Shown: positions 1 through 6,406, numbered from the stretch's first letter. The stretch: DNA of 8,310 bases from Bacillota bacterium (GCA_022717655.1 JAIIAN010000134.1:1-8310), one strand, 5' to 3'. Program-made: numbers and translations. Notes: a model not told the origin generated them from the letters alone.

Positions 1-810
1 GCACGTTTTCTTGTGGAAACCCTGATGCAGTATCAAATTCCGTTTTGTATGCGGGATACGCTTCCAAATCTTTATGAACACTGGATTGCGCAGGATGTGA
101 TTTCTTATATCCGCATTGCAATGGGAGAGAGAAGCAGAAGAGAATTTTTACGGATTATGAATCGTCCCAACCGCTATCTTTCAAGGGACGCTTTGGATGA
201 TGCACAGGTTTCTTTTGAGGGACTTCGCTGGTTCTATGAGGAAAAAGACTGGATGTGTGACCGCATTGACAAACTCGAAGAGGATTTGAATACCTTAAAA
301 CGTATGACGCCTTATGGTGCAATAAATTATATCCGTTATGGAATCGGCTATGAAGAATATTTAAAAGAGTATGCCGAGTATCGAAAAATTAAGGCAGAAG
401 AGCTGTTTGAAGTGATGGAAGAACTGGCATCAAGCGCAAAAAATTTTAAGACATTTTCGGAGTGGTTTGTCCACATAGAAGAGTATACACAGCAGTTAAA
501 AGAACAGGCAAAGAAACAGACGTTGGAGAAAACAGGGATTACGATTTCTACTCTGCACAGCATCAAAGGACTTGAGTTTGATGCGGTCTTTTTGATGGAT
601 GTCAATGAGGGCTCACTTCCCTATCATAAGGCAGTGACAGAGAGCAGTATAGAGGAAGAGAGACGCCTGTTTTATGTGGGAATTACAAGAGCACGGAAAT
701 TTTTATGGATTTTATATGCAAAGAATCGGCATGACAAAGAATTGGAAGTCTCCAGATTTTTGACAGAAAGCGGTCTGGTATTAAAAGAAGAGAAGGATAA
801 GAAAAAATGA
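1..810 (+). CDS. UvrD/PcrA-type superfamily 1 DNA helicase, C-terminal part (5' end outside window)
   Basis: The frame is open from base 1, so the gene begins upstream; the GTG at 13 is an internal valine, not a start. What is visible is the C-terminal 269 residues of a 3'-5' ATP-dependent DNA helicase. Near the left edge is the stretch around IPF-MRDTLPNLYEHWIA, then NRPNRYLSRDAL, typical of domain 2B/2A in PcrA-like enzymes. Motif V (TLHSIKGLEFDAVFL, about 547-591) is followed by EGSLP. Motif VI (EEERRLFYVGITRA, 652-693) carries the arginine that contacts ATP. After motif VI only about 38 residues remain, ending in a lysine-rich tail. There is none of the long C-terminal extension of PcrA, which suggests a compact clostridial UvrD-like helicase. 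Its likely role is cytoplasmic DNA repair or replication restart; the exact subfamily cannot be set without the N-terminus. The stop overlaps the next start by ATGA. Confidence 0.9.
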   Translation, partial: ARFLVETLMQYQIPFCMRDTLPNLYEHWIAQDVISYIRIAMGERSRREFLRIMNRPNRYLSRDALDDAQVSFEGLRWFYEEKDWMCDRIDKLEEDLNTLKRMTPYGAINYIRYGIGYEEYLKEYAEYRKIKAEELFEVMEELASSAKNFKTFSEWFVHIEEYTQQLKEQAKKQTLEKTGITISTLHSIKGLEFDAVFLMDVNEGSLPYHKAVTESSIEEERRLFYVGITRARKFLWILYAKNRHDKELEVSRFLTESGLVLKEEKDKKK

Positions 811-1394
811 CAAATCAGATATGGATTTACTATGGAAAGATAGAAAATCTGGTAAAAGAAGAAGGTTTGAAAGAAGATTTGAAACGAGAGCGGGAACGAA
901 AAGCTGGAAGACTGCTTTTATTAAAGGCGGTAAATGAAAGCAGATTCCCTAAAAGCCGATATATACAAAATCTGGAAGAATTAGAACAGTCTATTGAAAT
1001 CGGAACACATGGAAAACCATATTTTAAAGACAAAACCCGCTTTCCTTTTTTTAATATCAGCCATTCTGGAGACTATGCAGTCTGTGCGCTGGCAACTTGT
1101 GAAATCGGAATTGATATCCAAAAAATACGACCTTACAGTCCGAGACTTTTGAAACGAATTTTAACCAGACAGGAGCTGGAACAGCTTGAGCAGACCAAAG
1201 AGAAAGAAGCATTGTTTTGTAAACTCTGGAGCCAAAAAGAAAGCTATGTAAAATGGAGTGGTCAGGGGATTACAAGAGAACTGAATACCTTGGAGAAAAA
1301 TGCATGGCAGGAAAGTTTTTCAATTCAGGATTACTGGGTCTGCGTAACCGCACGGTCTGCGTGTAAAATTGAGTGTATAAAAGAAACAGAATAA
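807..1394 (+). CDS. Sfp-type 4'-phosphopantetheinyl transferase
   Basis: This 195-residue protein belongs to the Sfp/AcpT/HetI family, which transfers 4'-phosphopantetheine from coenzyme A to a conserved serine of acyl- or peptidyl-carrier proteins. Visible signatures are GKPYF (69-73), FNISHSGDYAV (82-92), GIDIQKIRP (101-109, with metal-binding Asp103) and the helix LWSQKESYVKWSGQGI (140-155), in which Glu145 and Lys149 match the catalytic Glu and Lys of Sfp. At the second metal-site position, where Sfp has Glu (GIDIE), this protein has Gln105. It is slightly shorter than Sfp (224 residues). The ATG overlaps the helicase stop (ATGA), and AAGGA at 793-797 lies 9 nt upstream, so the two genes are probably co-transcribed and translationally coupled. 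No carrier protein, PKS or NRPS gene is in view, so the substrate is unknown. It is not AcpS, which is shorter and differs in motif. Confidence 0.9.
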   Translation: MTNQIWIYYGKIENLVKEEGLKEDLKRERERKAGRLLLLKAVNESRFPKSRYIQNLEELEQSIEIGTHGKPYFKDKTRFPFFNISHSGDYAVCALATCEIGIDIQKIRPYSPRLLKRILTRQELEQLEQTKEKEALFCKLWSQKESYVKWSGQGITRELNTLEKNAWQESFSIQDYWVCVTARSACKIECIKETE

Positions 1395-1456
1395 AAAATA
1401 AAAAGATAAAGTGAAACGGCAAGAAAGAAATTCCTGTATTAAATAAAGATTGTCCT

Positions 1457-1464
1457 CATATATT
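1457..1464 (+). promoter_or_regulatory. Candidate sigma-E -10 element for the spoIIIA operon
   Basis: CATATATT matches the sigma-E -10 consensus (CATAyAnT) well and is the only CATA in the 1395-1483 gap. A partial -35 match, TGTATT at 1435-1440, lies 16 nt upstream; this spacing is slightly long for sigma-E and the hexamer is imperfect. spoIIIA is a known sigma-E operon in Bacillus, which supports the call. The predicted start point (about 1471) would fall at the ribosome binding site, which is odd and lowers confidence. Confidence 0.45.
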
Positions 1465-1470
1465 ATTCTA

Positions 1471-1477
1471 AGAGGTG
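1471..1477 (+). promoter_or_regulatory. Ribosome binding site that sets the spoIIIAA start
   Basis: AGAGGTG lies 6 nt before the ATG at 1484. The in-frame GTG at 1475 is part of this Shine-Dalgarno sequence and has no site of its own, so the ATG at 1484 is chosen as start. Confidence 0.75.
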
Positions 1478-1483
1478 AATCAG

Positions 1484-2455
1484 ATGAAAGAAAAGGGAAT
1501 TACATATCTCTTTCCTGCTAAAATACGGGAAGTACTCGAAAAAGCCGGTTTTAATTTGGAAAACCTTTATGAAATCAGGCTTCGGGTCAATGCTCCGATG
1601 ATTGTAATCTACGGTGGGAAAGAATACTTTGTTGCAAAGGATGGAACACTGACCAAAAATATGCAGAATGTCTGCATGATTGAGGCAGAAGATTTGCGGG
1701 AAACCATGGAATATGTCAGCAATTATTCCATGTATGCATTTGAAGAGGAAATCCGAAAAGGATTTATTACAATTCAGGGCGGGCATCGGGTTGGAATTGC
1801 CGGAAAAACCGTCTTAGATGGCGATAAAATTAAAAGTCTAAAGTACATATCTTATATGAATCTGAGACTATCACATCAGATAAAGGGGTGTGCAACCCCA
1901 ATTCTCCCTTATATTATGAAAAAGAATAATGTGTGTCACACGTTGATTATCTCTCCGCCGATGTGCGGAAAAACGACACTGCTTCGGGATTTAATCCGTC
2001 AGGTCAGTGATGGAAATCGTTATCTGGATGGAAAAACGGTGGGAGTGGTGGATGAGCGTTCTGAGATTGCAGGTTCGTATCAGGGGATTCCACAAAATGA
2101 TTTGGGAATCCGCACCGATATTTTGGACTGCTGTCCAAAAGCGGAGGGTATGATGATGCTGATTCGCTCGATGTCTCCGGAAGTGGTTGCAGTGGATGAA
2201 CTTGGAGATTATGAGGATATTCATGCAATCGAGTCCGTGATTCATTGTGGCTGTAAGCTGTTTGCGACGGTTCATGGGAGTTCCATCGATGATATGAAAC
2301 GAAAACCGCTGATGCAGAGGCTGATGCAGGAAAAAGTGTTTGAACGCTATATTATTCTGCAAAATAAGGACAGGGCAGGACGGGTTAAAGCAATTTTTGA
2401 TGAAAGAGGAACGTGTCTGTACGACCAGAACCGAAAAAAGGGAATTTTATGTTAA
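1484..2455 (+). CDS. spoIIIAA: Stage III sporulation protein AA, secretion-type ATPase
   Basis: This 323-residue cytoplasmic P-loop ATPase belongs to the SpoIIIAA family, related to type II/IV secretion ATPases. It is thought to power or assemble the SpoIIIA-SpoIIQ channel from the mother cell. The N-terminal part (about 1-145) has the family pattern EIRLRVNAP and YAFEEEIRKGFITIQGGHRVGIAG. The Walker A motif is PPMCGKTT (158-165). VVDERSEIAG follows at 188-197, Walker B with its glutamate is VVAVDELGD (234-242), and ATVHGSS (261-267) is the histidine-containing segment after it. Length is close to the Bacillus protein (about 307). It is the first gene of the operon, and its 3' end overlaps spoIIIAB by 7 nt (ATGTTAA). 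Its intact nucleotide-binding motifs suggest an active enzyme. Confidence 0.95.
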   Translation: MKEKGITYLFPAKIREVLEKAGFNLENLYEIRLRVNAPMIVIYGGKEYFVAKDGTLTKNMQNVCMIEAEDLRETMEYVSNYSMYAFEEEIRKGFITIQGGHRVGIAGKTVLDGDKIKSLKYISYMNLRLSHQIKGCATPILPYIMKKNNVCHTLIISPPMCGKTTLLRDLIRQVSDGNRYLDGKTVGVVDERSEIAGSYQGIPQNDLGIRTDILDCCPKAEGMMMLIRSMSPEVVAVDELGDYEDIHAIESVIHCGCKLFATVHGSSIDDMKRKPLMQRLMQEKVFERYIILQNKDRAGRVKAIFDERGTCLYDQNRKKGILC

Positions 2456-2970
2456 GAGTGGCAGGTGCATGTCTGATATTAGGTGCGTCCTCTTTGCTGG
2501 GCGTACAAAAAAGCAGGCAGTTTACAAAAAGAATCGAACAGCTTCAGGAATTACAGAGGATTGTTTTGTTGATTCAAGGAGAGATTCTTTATAAAAAGTC
2601 GGCCCTTCCAGAAGCGTTAAGAGGCAGTGCAGGAAAAGTAAAAGTACCGTTTGATTCTTTTTTAAGGAGGACAGCAGGACGGGCAGATGCCTTTGATGGA
2701 GTCCGATTTTCCAGTCTATTTGAGCGGGAAATGGAAGAGGAGTTAAAAAATACAGCACTTACAGGAGAAGATAAAGAGGAATTTGCCCGTTTTGGAGAAT
2801 CCCTTGGATATCTGGATGTGGAAATGCAGAAAAATGCAATGAAGCTTTATTTAAAAGAACTCGAACAAAAAATTGAATATCTGCAAAAAGAAATCCCACA
2901 AAAAAGAAAATTGTATCAAAGTCTGGGAGTCATGGGGGGAATCTTTCTTTTAATTTTACTTTGGCAGTAA
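2449..2970 (+). CDS. spoIIIAB: Stage III sporulation protein AB
   Basis: SpoIIIAB is a bitopic or two-segment membrane protein whose soluble region is known to resemble the cytoplasmic domain of GspF/PilC, the inner-membrane platform protein of type II secretion and type IV pili. The chosen ATG gives 173 residues, close to the Bacillus protein (171); a frame extension to GTG 2413 would only add residues read inside spoIIIAA. There is a hydrophobic N-terminus (2-19), a helical soluble domain with the family patterns LQELQRIVLLIQGEI (32-46) and FARFGESLGYLD (112-123), a charged helix KELEQKIEYLQKEIPQKRK (136-154) and a C-terminal hydrophobic segment (157-172). AAAAGGGAA just before the ATG is a modest ribosome binding site, and coupling to spoIIIAA through the 7-nt overlap is likely. 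It probably docks with the SpoIIIAA ATPase. Confidence 0.93.
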   Translation: MLRVAGACLILGASSLLGVQKSRQFTKRIEQLQELQRIVLLIQGEILYKKSALPEALRGSAGKVKVPFDSFLRRTAGRADAFDGVRFSSLFEREMEEELKNTALTGEDKEEFARFGESLGYLDVEMQKNAMKLYLKELEQKIEYLQKEIPQKRKLYQSLGVMGGIFLLILLWQ

Positions 2971-3003
2971 AAAATCAAAAAAAAAAGAAAAGCTGAAATT
3001 GCA

Positions 3004-3011
3004 GGGGAGGG
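3004..3011 (+). promoter_or_regulatory. Strong ribosome binding site for the TTG start of spoIIIAC
   Basis: GGGGAGGG lies about 6 nt before TTG 3018. No ATG or GTG in frame is nearby, and the protein from TTG aligns with the known SpoIIIAC N-terminus, so TTG is taken as the start. Confidence 0.75.
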
Positions 3012-3017
3012 AAGCAC

Positions 3018-3212
3018 TTGGAAGTTACAATTTTATTTAAAATTGGAGCAGTCGGAATTCTTGTTTCGGTACTTTGTCAGATTTTAAAACACAGCCAGAG
3101 AGAAGAACTTGCTTTTCTCACCAGTCTTGCAGGACTTTTAGTCGTACTGTTCTGGGTGCTTCCCTATATTTACGAATTGTTTCAGACAATTGAAGATTTG
3201 TTTTCTTTATAG
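3018..3212 (+). CDS. spoIIIAC: Stage III sporulation protein AC
   Basis: This 64-residue membrane protein has two hydrophobic segments, about 7-24 and 33-56, joined by a short polar loop (KHSQREE). Length and the pattern IFKIGAVGILV...L-SLAGLLVVLFWVLP fit SpoIIIAC (68 residues in Bacillus), a component of the mother-cell channel complex in the outer forespore membrane. It starts at TTG 3018 behind a strong purine-rich ribosome binding site. It is separated from spoIIIAB by 47 nt, the largest gap within the first half of the operon, and lies 8 nt before spoIIIAD. SpoIIIAC and SpoIIIAD are similar in size and topology and are always neighbours; a joint role in the membrane platform is inferred, not shown. 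Confidence 0.92.
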   Translation: MEVTILFKIGAVGILVSVLCQILKHSQREELAFLTSLAGLLVVLFWVLPYIYELFQTIEDLFSL

Positions 3213-3220
3213 GGGGCAGG

Positions 3221-3607
3221 ATGGAAGTTGTTAAAATTGTGATGATTGGAATCACAGGGGTTCTTTTGGCACTCTTTTTAAAAGAAAGTAAGCCGGAGTA
3301 TTCCGTTTATCTAAGCCTTGCGGTTGGAATCTGTATTTTAGGCTATGCAGTGGAAAAGCTGTCCTATCTGTTTGAAAGTATCAAAAAAATACAGGAATTT
3401 CTTCCGGTAGATGAAAAGTATGTGATGGTTCTGCTTAAAATGACAGGAGCAACATACATTGGGCAGTTTTCATCAAGTATCTGCAAAGATGCCGGATATG
3501 CAGCAATTGCAGGACAGATTGAGTTATTTGTAAAACTTTATCTTATGGTGTTATCTTTACCGGTGTTATTGGCACTGGTTGAAACCATTCATAATTTTTT
3601 GTTATGA
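3221..3607 (+). CDS. spoIIIAD: Stage III sporulation protein AD
   Basis: This 128-residue integral membrane protein of the SpoIIIAD family (133 in Bacillus) has hydrophobic segments at about 4-22, 28-48 and 104-126. Between them is the conserved stretch YVMVLLKMTGATYIGQFSS (67-85) followed by ICKDAGYAAIAGQIE (86-100), which is the family signature. A good ribosome binding site (AGGGGG at 3211-3216) precedes the ATG. The gene overlaps spoIIIAE by ATGA, so translation of the two is probably coupled. It is part of the mother-cell membrane complex made by the spoIIIA operon. Confidence 0.93.
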   Translation: MEVVKIVMIGITGVLLALFLKESKPEYSVYLSLAVGICILGYAVEKLSYLFESIKKIQEFLPVDEKYVMVLLKMTGATYIGQFSSSICKDAGYAAIAGQIELFVKLYLMVLSLPVLLALVETIHNFLL

Positions 3608-4797
3608 AAAAAAGGAATGATAAAAAAAAGAGAAGAGTCAGAGTAATACGAACGGTCTTGCTTTTATTCTGTCTGCTGATTGGAGCAAGTTTTGGATATC
3701 CGGTGCAGGCAGGGCAAGAACAAAGAGAACAGCAGGAAGAGGAAACAAGACAAAAGCTGATGGAAGATATGGAACTTGGACAAATGCAGGATGCGGTCAA
3801 TCAGATTTTAAAAGAGGACAGCTTTTCGATAGAAGAAGTGTTAAGCCGGATTTTAAACGGGGAGTCTTTGTTTCAAAAAGAGACAATGAGTAAGTGGTTT
3901 AAAAATATAGTAAAAGCACAGCTTCAAAGAGAACAAAAGGCAATGTTTCAGGTTGTACTTTTGGTACTTCTTGCGGCTGTGTTTTCTAATTTTACAGCAG
4001 TATTTGGAGACGGAAAAACCGGAGAAACCAGTTTTTATATTACCTACATGCTTTTGCTTGCATTGCTGATAAAATCGTTTGGAAGCATGGGGATACAGCT
4101 AAAAGAACTGCTGGAAAATTTTATTTTATTTTTAAAGGCTTTGATGCCGTCTTATTTTCTTGCGGTTACAGCTTCCACAGGAAGTGCGACGGCAATGATT
4201 TTTTATGAAGCAGTGCTGTTTCTAATCTATGTGATTCAGGTTGTGTTTTTAAAAGCTGTGATTCCGGCGATTTATATCTGGGCACTTGTGGCCTTGGTAA
4301 ACTATCTTCACAGCGAAGATTTTTTATCAAAGATGGCAGAATTATTGCAGACGTTGATTGAATGGAGCTTAAAAAGTTCCACGGCGGTAGTGATAGGGAT
4401 GCAGTTGATTCAAAATATGATTGGACCGGCAATGGATTCTTTAAAACGGGATATTATTGGAAAAACAGCAGCTTCGATTCCTGGAATCGGAAATGCGATT
4501 AATGGGGTGACAGAAGTTGCTCTTGGAACTGCCGTGATTATCCGAAATGGAATCGGTGTAGTGGGGATTATTGTTCTGGTCTGTATTGGAATCCGACCGG
4601 TGATTCGTCTGGCTCTGCTTGCATTTTTATATAAACTTCTGGCAGCGGTAGTACAGCCGGTATCGGACAAGCGGATGACAGGAGCACTTAGCACAATTGG
4701 CAATGGCTATGTTTTATTTTTAAAAGTACTGCTTTGCATGGAGCTTTTGATTTTTATCACGATTGCGATTTTAAGTATTTCATTTATCGGAAAATAG
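3604..4797 (+). CDS. spoIIIAE: Stage III sporulation protein AE, polytopic channel component
   Basis: This 397-residue protein is almost the length of Bacillus SpoIIIAE (399). A very basic N-terminus (KKRNDKKKRRVRVIR) is followed by a hydrophobic core (17-31) and a plausible signal peptidase site after VQA (34-36). A charged helical region (37-112) follows, then about seven hydrophobic segments (roughly 114-133, 144-160, 170-190, 199-232 as two, 315-350 as two, 367-393). The family hallmark ASIPGIGNAINGVTEVALGT lies at 290-309. It is the largest membrane subunit of the SpoIIIA complex and a candidate for the pore or platform across the outer forespore membrane. No clear Shine-Dalgarno sequence precedes its ATG; the ATGA overlap with spoIIIAD suggests re-initiation. 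Runs of seven and eight A fall within the first ten codons. Confidence 0.95.
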   Translation: MKKRNDKKKRRVRVIRTVLLLFCLLIGASFGYPVQAGQEQREQQEEETRQKLMEDMELGQMQDAVNQILKEDSFSIEEVLSRILNGESLFQKETMSKWFKNIVKAQLQREQKAMFQVVLLVLLAAVFSNFTAVFGDGKTGETSFYITYMLLLALLIKSFGSMGIQLKELLENFILFLKALMPSYFLAVTASTGSATAMIFYEAVLFLIYVIQVVFLKAVIPAIYIWALVALVNYLHSEDFLSKMAELLQTLIEWSLKSSTAVVIGMQLIQNMIGPAMDSLKRDIIGKTAASIPGIGNAINGVTEVALGTAVIIRNGIGVVGIIVLVCIGIRPVIRLALLAFLYKLLAAVVQPVSDKRMTGALSTIGNGYVLFLKVLLCMELLIFITIAILSISFIGK

Positions 4798-4854
4798 TTG
4801 GTGAATGCGATGAGTGATGACAAGGCAGGAGATAAAAATCAGGCAGGTCAATAT

Positions 4855-4864
4855 GGGAGGGGAG
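4855..4864 (+). promoter_or_regulatory. Ribosome binding site that sets the spoIIIAF start
   Basis: GGGAGGGGAG contains a perfect GGAGG placed 7 nt before the ATG at 4868. The upstream in-frame GTG 4814 and ATG 4817 have no comparable site, so the shorter protein is preferred. Confidence 0.8.
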
Positions 4865-4867
4865 TCG

Positions 4868-5173
4868 ATGTCAGAGAGAGTTTGTTCATGGCTGCAGAGT
4901 GTTGCCTGCTATTTTATCTTTCAGTCTGCACTTCTGCATTTTCTGCCAGAGGGCAGTTATAAGAAATACATTCAGTTTTATATGGGACTTTTATTTATCT
5001 GGGTTTTGGTTGTGACAGGAGGGAAACTTTTAGGAGCAGAGGAAACCATGTTTGAGATGCCGGATATGGAACTTCAAGGAGAGGCAGAAAACCAAAAAGA
5101 ATGGGAACAGAAGGCTTATGATGCAGAAAACCGCTACTGGCAGGAAAGTAAAGAAGAGGTGGACCAGCCATGA
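4868..5173 (+). CDS. spoIIIAF: Stage III sporulation protein AF, short form
   Basis: The chosen ATG gives 101 residues. The N-terminus has two hydrophobic segments (8-26 and 36-52) joined by LPEGSYKKYIQFYMGLLFI, which matches the SpoIIIAF pattern (LP-S-QKY-K---SLLLI). With its place between spoIIIAE and spoIIIAG this identifies the gene. Only about 49 residues follow the second segment, rich in Glu (GEAENQKEWEQK, NRYWQESKEEVD) and probably helical. Bacillus SpoIIIAF has about 206 residues, and its soluble part (about 85-206) folds as a ring-building domain; there is no room for that here. The stop overlaps spoIIIAG by ATGA, so no missing domain is hidden downstream by a frameshift. A 119-residue form from GTG 4814 is possible but would extend only the N-terminus. 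Confidence 0.85.
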   Translation: MSERVCSWLQSVACYFIFQSALLHFLPEGSYKKYIQFYMGLLFIWVLVVTGGKLLGAEETMFEMPDMELQGEAENQKEWEQKAYDAENRYWQESKEEVDQP

Positions 5174-5646
5174 AAGGATTGCCGGACAAGTTAAAAAAGG
5201 AATATCTGGCGGTTGCTCTGTTAATTGGAATCTTGTGTCTGATACTTGCAATTCCAACAAAAAAAGAGACAACGAATGACAAAAATGTGGTTACGGAAAA
5301 TAAAAATGAAGAGTTAAAAGAAGGGGTGTGGCAGGAGCAGATTCAGGCAAGACTTCAAAGCATGCTCAATGAATCGGAAGGGGCAGGTGAGACGAAAGTA
5401 TTTTTAACCTTTGAAAACAGCTGGGAAAATGTAGTAGAAAAAGATGAAAACCAGACGGTGTTTGAAAAAGATGCGACGGGAAATCAGACCCCTTATGTAA
5501 AAACACAAAAGTATCCGAAAATCAGCGGGGTTTTGATTCTTGCAAAAGGAGCAGATAATCCGGTAGTCGTACAGAATATTCAGGAGGCAGTGCAGGCATT
5601 ATTTCAGGTAGAAGCCCATAGAATAAAAGTAATGAAAATGAATTAA
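5170..5646 (+). CDS. spoIIIAG: Stage III sporulation protein AG, ring-forming subunit
   Basis: SpoIIIAG is a single-pass protein whose extracytoplasmic ring-building domain makes a large multimeric ring in the space between mother cell and forespore. Here it has 158 residues (229 in Bacillus). A short basic cytoplasmic tip is followed by a transmembrane helix (12-29), a polar linker (30-50) and a helix-strand-strand-helix-strand domain: helix 52-68, strands near 74-91, then PKISGVLILAKGADN (116-130, the family signature), helix 131-145 and the final strand HRIKVMKM (150-157). The stretch between the second and third strands is only about 20-25 residues, while Bacillus carries the beta-triangle insertion there. 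GAGGTGG at 5156-5162, 7 nt before the ATG, is its ribosome binding site, and the ATG overlaps the spoIIIAF stop. Confidence 0.93.
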   Translation: MKGLPDKLKKEYLAVALLIGILCLILAIPTKKETTNDKNVVTENKNEELKEGVWQEQIQARLQSMLNESEGAGETKVFLTFENSWENVVEKDENQTVFEKDATGNQTPYVKTQKYPKISGVLILAKGADNPVVVQNIQEAVQALFQVEAHRIKVMKMN

Positions 5647-5659
5647 AGGAGAAGCGTGG

Positions 5660-6352
5660 GTGAAAAAGATTTTTAAGAAAAATCAGGTGATTATTACTGC
5701 GCTGGCAATTATGATTGCGGTTGCCGGCTACATTAATTACTCAGATACGCATCTGGGAATGGATAAGGTACTACAGAAAACAAGTGCAGGTTCGGGTACT
5801 TCAGATACAGAGGCACAGGAAACTGCCGGAACAGATGGGATTGTGGAAGAGATTGACAGTCTGGATTATGATTTGACGGATGAAAGTGCCCTGTTAGAAG
5901 AAAATCAGGCAGCAGGAGACAATCAGACAGGAGAGGCAAGTGCATCCGCCGAGACACCTGGAGAAGCGGTATTAACAGGCGCATCCACGTTTGCAGCACA
6001 GGCAAAGCTGAATCGGGAGCAGGTACGTTCTGCAAATAAAGAAACACTGATGGGAATCATCAATAACGAAAATATAGGAGAGGATAAAAAACAGGAGGCA
6101 ATTGCTTCAATGGTAGAAATGACAGACCTTGCAGAACAGGAAGAAGCCGCAGAACTTTTACTGGAAGCAAAAGGATTTGCAAACGTAGTGGTGAATCTGA
6201 CCAATGAATCGGCTGACATTATTGTACCGCAGGAGTATATGGCAGATGATAAGCGGGCTCAGATTGAAGATATTGTAAAACGAAAAACATCTGTTCCGAT
6301 AGAGAACATTGTAATTACACCGCTTGAGGCAGAAAGTTCGGATGGAGAATAA
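5660..6352 (+). CDS. spoIIIAH: Stage III sporulation protein AH, SpoIIQ-binding ring subunit
   Basis: This 230-residue single-pass protein (218 in Bacillus) is the mother-cell partner of forespore SpoIIQ; their extracellular domains interact across the septum. It starts at GTG 5660 behind AAAGGAGAAG (5645-5654). A transmembrane helix spans 9-26 after the basic KKIFKKNQ. A low-complexity linker (about 41-108) rich in Glu, Asp, Thr, Gly and Ala is probably disordered. The C-terminal domain begins with FAAQAKLNREQVRSANKE (111-128), the helix that opens the YscJ/FliF-like ring-building fold, then a helix at 141-170 (EDKKQEAIASM and following), GFANVVVNLTNESADIIVP (172-190), a helix near 196-209 and VPIENIVITPLE (212-223). 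It is the last gene of the operon, 13 nt after spoIIIAG. No clear terminator follows. Confidence 0.95.
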   Translation: MKKIFKKNQVIITALAIMIAVAGYINYSDTHLGMDKVLQKTSAGSGTSDTEAQETAGTDGIVEEIDSLDYDLTDESALLEENQAAGDNQTGEASASAETPGEAVLTGASTFAAQAKLNREQVRSANKETLMGIINNENIGEDKKQEAIASMVEMTDLAEQEEAAELLLEAKGFANVVVNLTNESADIIVPQEYMADDKRAQIEDIVKRKTSVPIENIVITPLEAESSDGE

Positions 6353-6377
6353 TCAGGAATTAATCTTTTTAAAATCC

Positions 6378-6406
6378 TTGACACTGTTTGTGCGGTATAC
6401 TAAAAT
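6378..6406 (+). promoter_or_regulatory. Sigma-A promoter for prfC
   Basis: A perfect -35 hexamer TTGACA (6378-6383) and a -10 TAAAAT (6401-6406, five of six consensus bases) are separated by exactly 17 nt. An A/T-rich stretch upstream (6361-6375) could act as an UP element. The predicted start is near 6413, giving a leader of about 57 nt before the GTG of prfC. Confidence 0.8.

Noticed and set aside
1337..1362. 9-bp direct repeat GGTCTGCGT (1337-1345 and 1354-1362) with the palindrome ACCG-CA-CGGT between, near the end of the transferase gene
   Set aside because: It lies inside coding sequence, the stem is only 4 bp and no T-run follows, so it is neither a convincing terminator nor a regulatory site.
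2340..2594. Open frame in a third reading frame across the spoIIIAA/spoIIIAB junction
   Set aside because: Both overlapping genes are well supported, and its translation has no recognisable pattern and no ribosome binding site.
4810..4962. A 50-codon open frame starting ATG 4810, overlapping the spoIIIAF start out of frame
   Set aside because: It has no good ribosome binding site and its later part is the shifted reading of the spoIIIAF membrane segments; it resembles no known protein. At most it could aid re-initiation between spoIIIAE and spoIIIAF.
6396..6401. TATACT as the prfC -10 element
   Set aside because: It would be only 12 nt from the TTGACA; the overlapping TAAAAT at 6401-6406 has the correct 17-nt spacing.
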